Source: Acidobacteriota bacterium
GTDB lineage: Bacteria; Acidobacteriota; Thermoanaerobaculia; Multivoradales; Multivoraceae
Assembly (NCBI GenBank): GCA_003388555.1
Contig: QQVD01000048.1
Span: 124,001-188,000 of the forward strand
Length of the DNA stretch: 64,000 bases
Reading direction: 5' to 3'
The notes under the pieces are model-generated. The model searched no databases, was not told the origin of the DNA, and saw nothing but the letters and a program-made list of their open reading frames with translations. Every line of letters starts with the position of its first letter. Positions within the stretch are counted from its first letter, which is position 1. The translations under genes and the position numbers were made by a program. Of this stretch, positions 51,001 to 60,379 are shown one piece after another.

Positions 51001-51406
51001 GCAGCAGGATGTTGTGCGCCTTCTTCCAGTTCGGCTCGAAGGTGTGGGCGGTGAACAGCCCGTCGCCGGCGAAGGTGCGCACGTTCTTGAGCGGCGCCCA
51101 CACCCGCTTGTCGAAGCGGCTCTCGTCGCACAGCTCGTCGACCAGCTCGAAGTCGGAGACGAAGATGTTCCGGCGGCCGCCGATGGAGAGGTAGAAGATG
51201 CCGCCGTACCTGCGCGCCATGCGCATCAGGTCCTGCACCTGGGTGCTGGCACTGAGGTCGAAGATGTTGCCGACGATCGGCCGGTCCGGCGGATGCGGGA
51301 TCGGCTGCAGCGAGGGAGCGGTGGTCTGCTCGCCAGAGTCGCCGGGGTTGGGAGTGCGGGGAGTGGATGGAGTCAAACGGGATCTCGCAGTGTGGGATGT
51401 AGGCAC
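48047..51406 (-). CDS. Self-sufficient cytochrome P450 / NADPH-P450 reductase fusion (CYP102/BM3-like)
   Basis: Heme motif FGNGQRSCIGRQFALHEA; FMN LFGSNMGTAESVAAGIGEAA; FAD RPRYYSISSSPLV; NADPH MIGPGTGVAPFRGFLQERL. Start uncertain (GTG at 51406 proposed). Confidence 0.93.
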   Translation of the reverse strand: MPTSHTARSRLTPSTPRTPNPGDSGEQTTAPSLQPIPHPPDRPIVGNIFDLSASTQVQDLMRMARRYGGIFYLSIGGRRNIFVSDFELVDELCDESRFDKRVWAPLKNVRTFAGDGLFTAHTFEPNWKKAHNILLPNFSMAAMKRYHPMMIDIARQMLEKWERLNPGEEIEVSDEMTRLTLDTIGVCGFDYRFNSFYRERPHPFIRAMTRSLGIAMDRTARPDIVDRLQFLENKRFRNAVELMNRTVDGIIRERRDHPERHEDATDLLNAMLVGTDRETGEGLDDLNIRYQIITFLIAGHETTSGLLSFATHFLLKHPAVLRRATEEVDRVLGHDLDADPAYRQVTELRYVRQVLSESLRLWPTAPMFALFPKEGETVLGDRYAVSKRDGLAVHVPMLHRDPRIWGPNPERFDPDHFSPEAERARPANAYKPFGNGQRSCIGRQFALHEATLALGMMLQRFELIDPHDYQLKVKETLTLKPEGLRIQVRRRALEPLLRRARTGSEASEGSERGSDEARATAAPAARLPVHATPMQVLFGSNMGTAESVAAGIGEAAERRGFTVSVEPLDHAAGALSRDGLVVIVSASYNGTPPDNALRFASWLDDAVAEAGDYDDSDAPLAGVRYAVFGCGHHDWAATYQAVPRRFDEQLAALGAERVAPRGAGDVGDDFEGDLESWADAFWPAAAAALELDLELKGADADAGSPAFAVEVVADRHPNPFVQAFRARPLVVVENRELQSPAAGRSTRHIELALPEDISYRTGDHLGVIARNHPAVVQRVLERFAFDEQTRIRIHRRSGGQAEFPLGEPIVVADLLADYVELQEPATRAQIKLLLEHTRCPPERPPLEALVGDDDASRERYRSEVLGKRRSVLDLLEESPACELPFGVYLGMLPALRPRYYSISSSPLVAERLLSLTVAVVSAPARSGHGTYHGPASTHLAEKERGQTVFGFVRDNQSRFRPPQDPATPLIMIGPGTGVAPFRGFLQERLALRQQGDQLGPALLFFGCRHPEHDDIYRDELDAFEAAEVVDVVTAYSRAQEKKVYVQHQIAEHADRVWALLEQGAVVYVCGDASSMAPAVRAELAGLYRRRADADQAAAEAWLEDLEQRGRYRVDVWAST

Positions 51407-51460
51407 GAAGGCGCTCGGGCAATCGCCCTGGGACGCGTTCGCAGCTGGACCCCACATTGT

Positions 51461-51532
51461 ACGGACGGCGGTACGGACGGCGGTACGGGCGGCGGTACGG
51501 GCGGCGGTGCGGACGGCGGTGCGCACGGTGGC
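51461..51532. repeat. 12-bp tandem repeat, six copies (acggacggcggt)
   Basis: acggacggcggt acggacggcggt acgggcggcggt acgggcggcggt gcggacggcggt gcgcacggtggc read directly. Confidence 0.92.
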
Positions 51533-51639
51533 TCTGGAGCCGCGGGCGTCTCCGGTCGCCATGTTCCAGCTCACACCGGACCCGAGAACGACCCGCAGGG
51601 AGTGGCAGGCGCAGCGACCGGGTTGGATAGGTTGCGGTG

Positions 51640-52821
51640 ATGAGCGGATTCGATCGTGCGCCGTCGGGCGCCGCAGTGCGGGGAGACGGCGTCTGGGCTC
51701 AGCCGGCTCGTGCGCGAAGCCGCCGGCGCCGCGGAGTGAGTCGAGCAACGCGGCCGGTCGACAGCCTGTTGGCCCTGCTCGTCGCCCTCTCGGTCGTCGT
51801 CGCCCTGGGCGCTCCGCTCGCCGCGCAATCCTCGGCCGCCCCCGCTGAGGCATGGGCGCAGCGCTCCGTCGGTCCGCTGCGACTCTGGTCGCCGCCCGAG
51901 CTGGCACCCCAGCTCGACGCGTTGGCGGAGGACGCCGCCGGATGGCTGCCGCGGCTGCAGCGCGATCTCGGCCCTCTGCCGGGCGGCGCGCCGACTGCGC
52001 CTTTCGTGATCGCGGTGGTCGACCGGGGCGCCTGGCGCCGCGTGGCGCAGCGCGAGTTGCCGATTCCCGAGCAGGTGGTGCGCAGACTCGATGTGCGCGC
52101 TCCGCCCTGGGCGGCGGGCTACATGCTCCCCAGCGAGCGGATCGGCGTGATCCGACTCGACAACGTGCACCGCTACCCCTTCGACGGCGCGCCCACCGTG
52201 CTGGCGCACGAGGTCAGCCACCAGCTCCTCCACGATCGCGTCGGCGACAGGGTGCCGCGCTGGTTCGACGAGGCGGTGGCCACCTACGAGGGGCGCCGGC
52301 GTGGTCTGCGCGATGTCGCGGTGCTGCTGTCGTCGACCCTGTTCGCCGACGTCCCCCCGCTGCGGGGCCTGGACTACGAGTTCTCGCGCAGCGAGGTGCG
52401 GGCCAGGCGCGCCTACGCCGCCAGCCTCGAGTTCCTCGACTGGGCGATCCGGCGCGACCGTCGCGCCTTCCCGGAGGCGTCGGCCGACGACACTCTGGTG
52501 CGCCGGCTGCTCGCCGTCATGGTCGGCGATCCGGAGGTCGACTTCGAGACGGCCTGGCGCCGCGCCACCGGCGAGCCACTGCTGGTCACCGAGCAGGAGT
52601 GGCGGCAGGGGCGTTGGCGCCTCGATCGCTGGGTGCCGGTGCTGTTCATGAACCCGACCCTGTCGTGGGCCGGCCTGGCGCTGCTGGCGGTGCTGGCGGG
52701 ACTGATGCGGCGGCGGCGCAGCCTCGAGCAGCGCCGGCGCTGGCAGCAGGAAGAGGACGAAGAGTCCCGCGAAGCGCTCGCGCGGTGGGAAACGCCGGAG
52801 CGGGGCGAGCTGGTGAATTGA
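51640..52821 (+). CDS. Membrane-anchored gluzincin-type metallopeptidase-like protein
   Basis: Signal peptide; APTVLAHEVSHQLLHDRVGDRVPRWFDEAVATYEGRR (HExxH...E); C-terminal TM. Confidence 0.8.
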   Translation: MSGFDRAPSGAAVRGDGVWAQPARARSRRRRGVSRATRPVDSLLALLVALSVVVALGAPLAAQSSAAPAEAWAQRSVGPLRLWSPPELAPQLDALAEDAAGWLPRLQRDLGPLPGGAPTAPFVIAVVDRGAWRRVAQRELPIPEQVVRRLDVRAPPWAAGYMLPSERIGVIRLDNVHRYPFDGAPTVLAHEVSHQLLHDRVGDRVPRWFDEAVATYEGRRRGLRDVAVLLSSTLFADVPPLRGLDYEFSRSEVRARRAYAASLEFLDWAIRRDRRAFPEASADDTLVRRLLAVMVGDPEVDFETAWRRATGEPLLVTEQEWRQGRWRLDRWVPVLFMNPTLSWAGLALLAVLAGLMRRRRSLEQRRRWQQEEDEESREALARWETPERGELVN

Positions 52822-52833
52822 GGGAAGGGGCTC

Positions 52834-52865
52834 GGGGCTAGGGGTTGGGGGATAGGGGTTAGGGG
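52834..52865. repeat. G-rich heptanucleotide repeat (ggggcta/ggggttg/ggggata/ggggtta)
   Basis: Four 7-bp units plus gggg read directly. Confidence 0.9.
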
Positions 52866-52946
52866 CAGAAGCAGAAGGCAGAAGCAGAAGGCAGAAGGCA
52901 GAAGGCAGAAGGCAGAAGGCAGAAGGCAGAAGGCAGAAGGCAGAGG
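52866..52946. repeat. cagaagg heptanucleotide tandem array
   Basis: About 12 units, the eight at 52885-52940 perfect. Confidence 0.95.
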
Positions 52947-53099
52947 CGGAGCAAGTCGGCTCAGTGGGTGAAGGCTCGAAATCTGGACGTCCATCTGGCT
53001 CGACAGCGTGGTCGCCGCTGGAGCCCAGCTGCGCTTCAACCGCACGATGACCTTCGTCCCTCAGTCCCAGGTGCTCCCTCGACTCTTCCTTCTACCCTC

Positions 53100-53139
<40 letters not shown>

Positions 53140-53173
53140 GTGCCCTTTCCCTTTTCCCTAGTCCCTTGTCCCT

Positions 53174-53313
53174 CCCTGACCCCCAACCCCTGACCCCCAA
53201 CCCCCAACCCCTGACCCCCAACCCCCAACCCCTGACCCCCAACCCCTGACCCCCAACCCCTATCCCCCAACCCCTGACCCCCAACCCCTATCCCCCAACC
53301 CCTATCCCCCAAC
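53174..53313. repeat. C-rich heptanucleotide array (ccctgac/ccccaac/ccctatc), 20 units
   Basis: Twenty consecutive 7-bp units of three types. Confidence 0.95.
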
Positions 53314-53802
53314 CCCTTCCGCCCACCCGTGGCCCCGGAAGTGGATCCCGGACTCGGCGATGAGCTGCTGGTAGACCCGCTCGAGCTCGGGCTCGTAGTC
53401 CATCGGCTCTTCGAAGACGATCTCGCGGATGCCGGCCTGGATCGCCTCCTTGGCGCAGCCGAAGCAGGGCCGCAGGGTCGAGTAGAGGGAGCCTCCCTGG
53501 GTGGCGTTGCCATGCCGTGCCGCGAGCAGGAAGGCGTTCTGCTCGGCGTGCACGCAGATGCAGGTGTCGTAGCCGGCCCCGTGCGGCGCCTTCGAGGCGC
53601 ACCGCAGACAGCCGCCTTCGTTGCAGTTGCGCACTCCCATCGGGGTGCCGTTGTAGCCGGTCGAGATGATCGAGCGCTCGACCACGATGAGCGCGCCGAC
53701 CTGTCGCCGTGAGCAGTTCGACCGCGCCTTCACCGCGTGGGCGATCGACATGTAGTAGGTGTCCCAGTCGGGACGGTGGCCAGGATCTGGAACGACGGAC
53801 AT
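53302..53802 (-). CDS. dCMP/deoxycytidylate deaminase family protein (ComEB-like)
   Basis: VGALIVVERSIISTGYNGTP, CVHAEQNAFL, TLRPCFGCAKEAIQAGI. Confidence 0.92.
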   Translation of the reverse strand: MSVVPDPGHRPDWDTYYMSIAHAVKARSNCSRRQVGALIVVERSIISTGYNGTPMGVRNCNEGGCLRCASKAPHGAGYDTCICVHAEQNAFLLAARHGNATQGGSLYSTLRPCFGCAKEAIQAGIREIVFEEPMDYEPELERVYQQLIAESGIHFRGHGWAEGVGG

Positions 53803-53942
53803 CGTGGACCTCTCCTTCTCCGCCGATCATCCTCGTCAGGCCGCGATGTTGGCAAGCTCGCGCGCCGCCCGAGGGACTCGAGCCGGATCGTCGCAACGCT
53901 GGACGGGCGGCCCGCGTAGTCGAAGCACGGAGGGAGTGAGGG

Positions 53943-55136
53943 ATGCACGAGCGACCGACGCCGGTGTCGGCGCTGAGTACCGGCGCCGGATCCGGGGCGC
54001 TGAGGCGATCCCGCGTCTTCCGCGCCCGCCTGGCGTGGGCGGCTGGACTCGTCGCTCTGGTGCAGCTCGCTGCGGTGGCCTCTCCTGTCGCGTCCCGCAG
54101 CGCGAGCGGGGAGTGGAGCCAGGAGCGCATCGCCCGGCTGGTCGAGGAGATGCCGGCCCGGATGCGGGCGCACAGGGTGCCCGGTGTCACGGTGGTGCTG
54201 GTGGCGAGGGGAGCGGTGTCGTGGAGCGGTGGCTTCGGAGTCACGGGGGCCGGGGAGGTCGTCACCGCGGACACGGTCTTCCAGGTGGCCTCGCTGGGCA
54301 AACCGGTCTTCGCGCGCCTGGTCGAGCTGCTGGCCGAGGAGCGCGCATGGCCGCTGGACGAGCCGCTGGCGCGCTGGGTCGGCCGGGAGTCGCCGGTGGC
54401 GCCTTCCGAGCTTCTCGCCACGACCAGCGCCGCCGACCTGCTGGCGCACCGCTCGGGCCTGTCCTTCGACGAGGCCGCGGATCGCATCGTCTTCGACCCC
54501 GATGCCCGTGGTGGCTGGCGCTACTCGGGGGCTGGCTACGGCGTGCTGCAGCGCGCGGTCGAAGCGGCGACTGGCGAGACCCTCGAGGAGCTGGCGCGCG
54601 AGCACCTCTTCGATGAGCTCGACCTGGACTCGATGTCGTTCCTGCCGGCCGACCCCGGCGGCCACGCGGTGGGCCACGATCGGTCGGGCCGGGCGCTGCC
54701 AGGCACGGCCTGGAAGATGGCGAACGCCGGCAGCTCGCTGTCCTCGAGTGCGCTCGACTACGCGCGCTTCCTGCTCCACATCTCCCCTTCGGTCTCCCCT
54801 TCGGTCGGTAGCACCGGCGGGTCTCGGGGTCAGGGTGGCGAGTGGCCGCGGGTTCTCGAGCCGTTGGCCACGGTCGACGCGGCACTCGGTCTCGCCTGGG
54901 GCCTGGGCTGGGCGCTGGAGCTGGATGGCGCCGGCGCCGGACCTCCGACCGCCTTCCACTGGGGCTCGAATCCGGGGTTCAAGAGCTTCGCGCTCATCGA
55001 CTTCCACCGCGGGCTGGGACTGGTGATCCTCACCAACGGTGACCACGGCCTCGAGCTGATCGAGGGAATGGTGGCCATCCTCGATGAGGAGCCGCATCCT
55101 CTGTTCGGCTTCTACATGCTGCACCCCGACGACTGA
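53943..55136 (+). CDS. Serine hydrolase (beta-lactamase/DD-peptidase-like)
   Basis: FQVASLGKPVFARLVELL (SxxK), YSGAGYGVLQRAVEAATGETLEELAREHLFDEL, signal peptide. Confidence 0.88.
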   Translation: MHERPTPVSALSTGAGSGALRRSRVFRARLAWAAGLVALVQLAAVASPVASRSASGEWSQERIARLVEEMPARMRAHRVPGVTVVLVARGAVSWSGGFGVTGAGEVVTADTVFQVASLGKPVFARLVELLAEERAWPLDEPLARWVGRESPVAPSELLATTSAADLLAHRSGLSFDEAADRIVFDPDARGGWRYSGAGYGVLQRAVEAATGETLEELAREHLFDELDLDSMSFLPADPGGHAVGHDRSGRALPGTAWKMANAGSSLSSSALDYARFLLHISPSVSPSVGSTGGSRGQGGEWPRVLEPLATVDAALGLAWGLGWALELDGAGAGPPTAFHWGSNPGFKSFALIDFHRGLGLVILTNGDHGLELIEGMVAILDEEPHPLFGFYMLHPDD

Positions 55137-55165
55137 GCGGACTGCGATGCGGCTCGGAGTCCGTC

Positions 55166-56809
55166 CTACGGCGGGATCGGCAGCCAGGCCGAGGTGTTGC
55201 CGTTCTCGAAGTCGTCGGCGAAGAGACAGCCGGGGACGTTGAGCAGCCACTCGACGCGTCGCTCGACGTCGAGATCGGGGCCGCCCAGCGGCACGGCCAC
55301 GGCCAGGTCGCGCGGGCCGCCGGTTCGGAAGCGGCCCGAGGTGACCGCGGTCCCGAAGCGGTCACCAGGCTCGGCCGGGGCGAAGACGCCACGGTCGTTG
55401 CTCAGTGTGACGGCGCCGCGCGCCGTGTTGAGCCCGCCTGCGCCGCCGAACACCACGTGCACGACGCCCTGGTCGACCGAGCCGCCGACATCCTCTTCGG
55501 GGACACCGATCGCCAGATCGACCCCCGGCCGTGCGTCGAGCTCCGCCGCGTGCAGCACCGAGCCGAAACGATCGCCGGTCTCCGAGAGAGCACCGGCGCC
55601 GTCGAGCTGCTCCTGGGTGAACCAGTAGGACTGATCGGGTCGCAGGCCCTGCGAGTCGGCCGGCACGACCGCCACGGCGCCCTGGTCCTGCCCGCCGGGC
55701 AGGTCGAGACCCGGCGCCCCGATTGCCAGGTCGGCGAAGCAGAAGGAGACCAGGCAGCCGAAGGTCTGGTCGAAGTTGCCGATCGCCAGCGCGGCGCCGA
55801 AGCGCGCTCCGGACTGGGCGGTACCGAAGACGTCGGTGCTGTCCACCCTGGCGAGCTCGGCGCTGTCGAGCCCCGCCGTGTTGCCGAAGAAGACCACCAC
55901 CTCGCCGCTCTGCGAGCCTCCTGCACTGCGGAAGGGGGCACCTACCGCCAGGTCGTCGATGCCGTCGTCGTCGAAGTCGCCCACCGCCAGAGCGGCGCCG
56001 AAGGCTTCGTTGGCCTGCACGCCGCCGAGACCGTGGATGCGCCGGTCGAGGAAGTAGCGCTGGTAAGGCACCAGGCGGTCGAGGCCTGCCGGACCGCCGT
56101 GCAGTACGTGAACGGTCCCGGCGCGCGGCAGCGCGGTCGTACCACCGGGTGGGAAGACCCCGGCTTCCGGAAAGCCCACTGCGAGGTCGTCGTAGCCGTC
56201 GCCGTCGAAGTCTCCGGCCGCGAGGGCCTCGCCGTAGCGGTCCTGAGTGGTGGAGTTGGCTAGCTGGCTCGGCCAGGATCCAGCCTCGAACTCCCGGGTC
56301 CACAGCAGCACCAGGCCGTCGCTCCGCACACCGGGCGCGCTGTAGGCGGCATCGTCGACGCCGTTGCCGTCGAAATCCCCGATCGCCACGGCCCAGCCGC
56401 TCTGGACGTCGTTGCCCCCGGCGCCTGAGAAGCCGTACTCCATGCCGACCGGATCGCCGACCGCGATCATCCCGATCGCCAGTCCCATGTCGTTGGCGTC
56501 GTCGTGCGGGTAGCCGTGCAGCAGGTCGTCGAGGCCGTCGCCGTCGAGATCGCCCGCCGCCAGGACCATGCGCGGAGCATCGCCCGCGCTGTGCTCGAGG
56601 AACGGCGCCGAGGCGTCGAGGCTGCCGCCGCAACGCAGAGCACTCGCCCAGCCGACCGTCGGCTGCAGTGCCGCGATGGCGAGGGCAACGATCGCTGCCA
56701 GTGCCGGCGGCAACCAGTGTGGCGAACGCACGCCCTCGGATCCGGCGCGGTCGGCAACCGGCTGGGTGGTTCGCCGGGCGGGCGGGGTGAGCTGAGCCAT
56801 TGCGGTCAT
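55166..56809 (-). CDS. Secreted FG-GAP repeat (integrin alpha-like beta-propeller) protein with C-terminal FADDFENG...W motif
   Basis: Repeated AAGDFDGDGYDDLAVG / AVGDFDDDGIDDLAVGAPF units; C-terminus GCLFADDFENGNTSAWLPIPP. Confidence 0.88.
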   Translation of the reverse strand: MTAMAQLTPPARRTTQPVADRAGSEGVRSPHWLPPALAAIVALAIAALQPTVGWASALRCGGSLDASAPFLEHSAGDAPRMVLAAGDLDGDGLDDLLHGYPHDDANDMGLAIGMIAVGDPVGMEYGFSGAGGNDVQSGWAVAIGDFDGNGVDDAAYSAPGVRSDGLVLLWTREFEAGSWPSQLANSTTQDRYGEALAAGDFDGDGYDDLAVGFPEAGVFPPGGTTALPRAGTVHVLHGGPAGLDRLVPYQRYFLDRRIHGLGGVQANEAFGAALAVGDFDDDGIDDLAVGAPFRSAGGSQSGEVVVFFGNTAGLDSAELARVDSTDVFGTAQSGARFGAALAIGNFDQTFGCLVSFCFADLAIGAPGLDLPGGQDQGAVAVVPADSQGLRPDQSYWFTQEQLDGAGALSETGDRFGSVLHAAELDARPGVDLAIGVPEEDVGGSVDQGVVHVVFGGAGGLNTARGAVTLSNDRGVFAPAEPGDRFGTAVTSGRFRTGGPRDLAVAVPLGGPDLDVERRVEWLLNVPGCLFADDFENGNTSAWLPIPP

Positions 56810-57018
56810 CGAGGGCCTCCTTCACCGACTCCTGTGCCGGAAGCCGGGAAGGGAGGCCATGGAGTGCCAGGAACGGAAGCAATCGCCGCAGGCGGGTGCC
56901 GGCCGCCTTTTTGACCGGGCCAGCGTCGCGAGCTGCCAGCGCCGCGTTCGCCCGGTATCGCCCGTTCCCCTTCCGCAACGGGCTCAGGACGACTCCGGGC
57001 TCGAGCTGCGGATGGCGC

Positions 57019-59081
57019 TCAGGGTGGCGCCGAGCTGACAGGGGGCGGCGCCGGCCGCTGGCTGCGGCGCAGGATGAAGCGCAGCGGCGGCACCTGGAAG
57101 GTGCCGCGGTCTCCGGCTTCGAGAGTGCCGCCCGGGAACGCTTCGATCTCCAGCCGGTCGCCGGAGCAGGTGTACCTCGCGGGACTGAGGTCGCTCCAGG
57201 GATCGCGTAGCTGGGGAGCCCCGGGAGACGCCGCGGTGCCCGGAACGAGACCCGGTCCTCCCGAGCTCAGCGCCTGGTTCATCTCCCGCTCGCGTCGTCT
57301 GACCTCGGCGACCTCGTCGGGATCGGCGCCGCGAGGTGGCGTCATCGTCACGTGTCCGGTGACGCCTGTCTGCTGGCCGTCGACGTAGGTCGTCGTGTAC
57401 TCGCCGACATGCCTTCGCCGGTGACCGGGTCGTGACTGGACAGGCTCATCGTCTGCACCAGCTCGCGGTGCTCGTTGTCGCGGCAGTTGTAGAGCTGACC
57501 GTCGCGGGTCGACCAGGTGGTGTCGACGTCGGTGGAGCTGACCGTGGTGATCCTCGCGATGTCTCCCGGCGGCCCCGGATTGTCGACCACCAGGGTCATC
57601 TCGCTGAGCAGCCGGCCGCTGCCGTCGCCGCGCAGCCATCCGTGGGAGGCGAACTGCCGGGTCGGCACAGACGGGTCGACGCCCGGCCGGAGCCGGCTGA
57701 TCAGGTTGCTCCGCAGGTACGACTCGAGCGACGTCGCGTCGAGCTCCCAGGCCCCGACCAGGCAGGGATCGCGTTGGCCGGTGTCGATGCACACGCCGCA
57801 CGCGGGGTTCGGCTCGCCGGCCACCTCGAGCTCCAGTCCCGGATCGACCGGGTCCGGTCGCGGGCTGGAGGTGACGCTGAGCAGCACCTCGACCTCGACC
57901 GGCCCTTCGTCGCAGACATCGATCTCGGTCTCGCTCTCCAGCGCCTGCCACGCTCCATCTCTGCGTCGCCACGAGGCGAGCAGCTCCCCCTGTCGCGAGG
58001 TCGGTGCCTGGATCCGGTAGCGACCGGGGTCGGCGAGCTCGAGGCGCTGGACGTAGAAGGTCCAGGTGTCGGGCTCGTCGAAGCCGGAATACCGGACGTC
58101 GCGGGAGCCGGACTCGGCCGTCAGCACGAGGTCGTCGGCGAAGAAGCCGAGCTGCGAGCGCGGCAGGTTGCCGTCGCGGACGGAGCGTCCCTGGTCGGCG
58201 ATCTCGCCACTGGCGCTGGCACGCGCGAACTCGTGCCAGAACTCCGGCGTGACGGCCTGGCGCACGAAGGCGGGATAGAAGTCCGAGTCGTCGGGATGCA
58301 GGGCCAGCTCCCTGGCGAGTTTCAGCACCGCACCGGTCCCACCGCGCCGGTTGCCGTAGAACTGCACGAAGGCGACCGGGAGGTAGGCGTCGTGCAGCAG
58401 GTCGAGGCTCGACAGGTAGGCCCTGACGTAGCTGTTCTCGTTGTCCGGGAAGACGAAGACCTGGTTCGACAGGTACTCGGCGATCGCCTCGAACCAGAGT
58501 GCGTCGCGGGCCTGCTCCTCCTCGTCGGCGCTCACCCTGCCGGAGTAGTCGTCGATCAGGCAGTGGCCCAGCTCGTGGGCGATGGACTGCTGATAGCCCT
58601 CGAAGTCGAAGCCGATCGGGTTCACTCCCACCCAGCACGGTCCCGCGACCTCGCGCGGGAAGGCGAAGGCGTAGAGGTTCGCCGGGATCGACGGCCGTAT
58701 CGAAGGGTCGTACTCCTGGTCGGTGACGAAGACCATCGTTGGCCGCGCGAAGTCGACGAACTCCGAGTAGTAGCGCAGCGACTGGCGCACCGCGTTGATC
58801 GTCTCGTCGATGCGCGTCGCGCGTTCGCCGGTGGGCCGGGAACCCCAGCGCCCGTCCCAGGCGATCAGCGCCCCCTCGGGCTCCTCCTCACTCAGGTAGC
58901 AGGCGCCGAAGTGGGGCGGATACTCGAAGTCGAGGGCGCGGCAGTAGCGGGTCTGCGCGTCAGCCATCGCAGGGAGCGATACCGCGGCGACGACGCAGAA
59001 CGTCGTCCGGACGCCCCATGCGGTCGCTCGCGATTCGGCTGCGTTCTCGCCTCTGCTGATCGGGGTCTCGGGGTGGCGCAT
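57019..59081 (-). pseudogene. Secreted HExxH metalloprotease-like protein with C-terminal lipocalin-like domain, interrupted by an apparent frameshift near 57408-57413
   Basis: QQSIAHELGHCLIDDYSG; frame ending at 57348 becomes compositionally aberrant (GMSASTRRPTSTASRQASPDT*) while frame ending at 57019 continues plausibly (HVGEYTTTYVDGQQTGVTGHVTMTPPRG...). Confidence 0.7.
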
Positions 59082-59329
59082 CGGTGCCTCCGGGTGCCTT
59101 GCTGCGGACAGCCTTCTGGGGACTTCTGGGAGTTCGCGAGGGAGCGGTCGGCCGGGGCGGCGGCCCGCCACCGTCTCTCCACCGGTCCCACGTGATTCGG
59201 AGGCAAGGGCGGCCGAGTCGTCGAGCCGCCGGGCGGCCGCGGCGCCAGCTCCGGCCTGCCGATGCCACGCGGCGCCCTGGATAGGATCCGCCTTCGCGTG
59301 TCTGCCCTGTTCGGGCGCGCGCCCCCACC

Positions 59330-60379
59330 ATGAGCTCTACCGGCCCTTTCCACCGCACCCGGCCGCGACGCACGCTCGCCTCCTGGTCCGGAGTGGCGTG
59401 CCTGCTGGCGGTGGCAGTGGGCGGTGCCCACGCCGTGCAGCCGACCCAACCGACGCCGGCCGAGCAGTTGCGGGCGGCGCTCGCCGACGGCCGTTGGAGC
59501 GAGGCCGAGGAGATGCTGCGCGTAGCCGTCGAGCGTGGTGGCGGGCCGCAACTCAGTTTCCTGCTCGCCCTGAGCCTGAGCCGGCAGGCGAAGTACCTCG
59601 ACGCGCTCCCCCACTTCGAGAGCGCCGAGGAGGAAGGCCCGGCGCCCGTCCGGTGGCTGCGCGAGCACGTGCAGGCGCTCATCGCGCTGCAGCAGTGTCG
59701 TGCCGCCCTGCCACTGCTCGACCAGCTCGTCGGCCGTGAGGACGATCCGGTCGACCGGCTCAACCGGGCGCTCTGCCAGTTGGAGGACAATCGGCTCGAT
59801 GCGGCCCGCTCCGATCTGGAGAGGGTGTTGCAGTCCTCGCCGAGCCACCAGCGAGCGATCGAGCTGCTGGCCCAGTTGCATGCCGATCTAGGTGACCGCG
59901 AGGAGGCGTGCGGGTACTACGGCGACGGCTACCGGATGGCGCCAGACTCCGCGCGTCTCGCCGTGGGGTGGAGCGGGTGCCTGGAACAGCAGGGCGAGCC
60001 GGCCGAGGCGCTCGACGTCCTGCGCCAGGCGGCCGTGCAACGGCCTCGCAGTGCCCTGGTGCTGCGGGCGCTCGGCAACGCGTTGCTCGAGGGCGGCGAG
60101 GTCGAGGAGGGGCGTCGGGTTCTGCGCCAGTTCGCCGAGGCCAGCCGCAGCCTGGAGGAGCTCGAGAACCTCCGCGCGTTCGTGCGCCACAATCCCGACG
60201 ACGCGGCTCGCGGCGTGCGGCTCGTGCGCCTGCTGGTCGAGCACGGAGAGGTCGACGAGGCGATCGTAGAGGCGAGGCGGTTGCTGCAGCTGGAGGCGGC
60301 CCTCCCGGTCGCCGACCTCACGTGGTTGCGGGAGCTGGTCGCTGACCACCGGGAGATCGCGCCGGGGGCGGCTCGGTGA
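59330..60379 (+). CDS. Secreted TPR protein
   Basis: Signal peptide; LLALSLSRQAKYLDALPHFESAEEEG and further TPR-like helices; 4-nt overlap with next gene. Confidence 0.8.
   Translation: MSSTGPFHRTRPRRTLASWSGVACLLAVAVGGAHAVQPTQPTPAEQLRAALADGRWSEAEEMLRVAVERGGGPQLSFLLALSLSRQAKYLDALPHFESAEEEGPAPVRWLREHVQALIALQQCRAALPLLDQLVGREDDPVDRLNRALCQLEDNRLDAARSDLERVLQSSPSHQRAIELLAQLHADLGDREEACGYYGDGYRMAPDSARLAVGWSGCLEQQGEPAEALDVLRQAAVQRPRSALVLRALGNALLEGGEVEEGRRVLRQFAEASRSLEELENLRAFVRHNPDDAARGVRLVRLLVEHGEVDEAIVEARRLLQLEAALPVADLTWLRELVADHREIAPGAAR

Noticed and set aside
46640-51640. 1666-aa plus-strand ORF
   Set aside because: Fully antisense to the P450-reductase and PDZ genes, whose motifs are unambiguous; low-complexity His/Gln/Gly/Val-rich translation typical of antisense frames in high-GC DNA.
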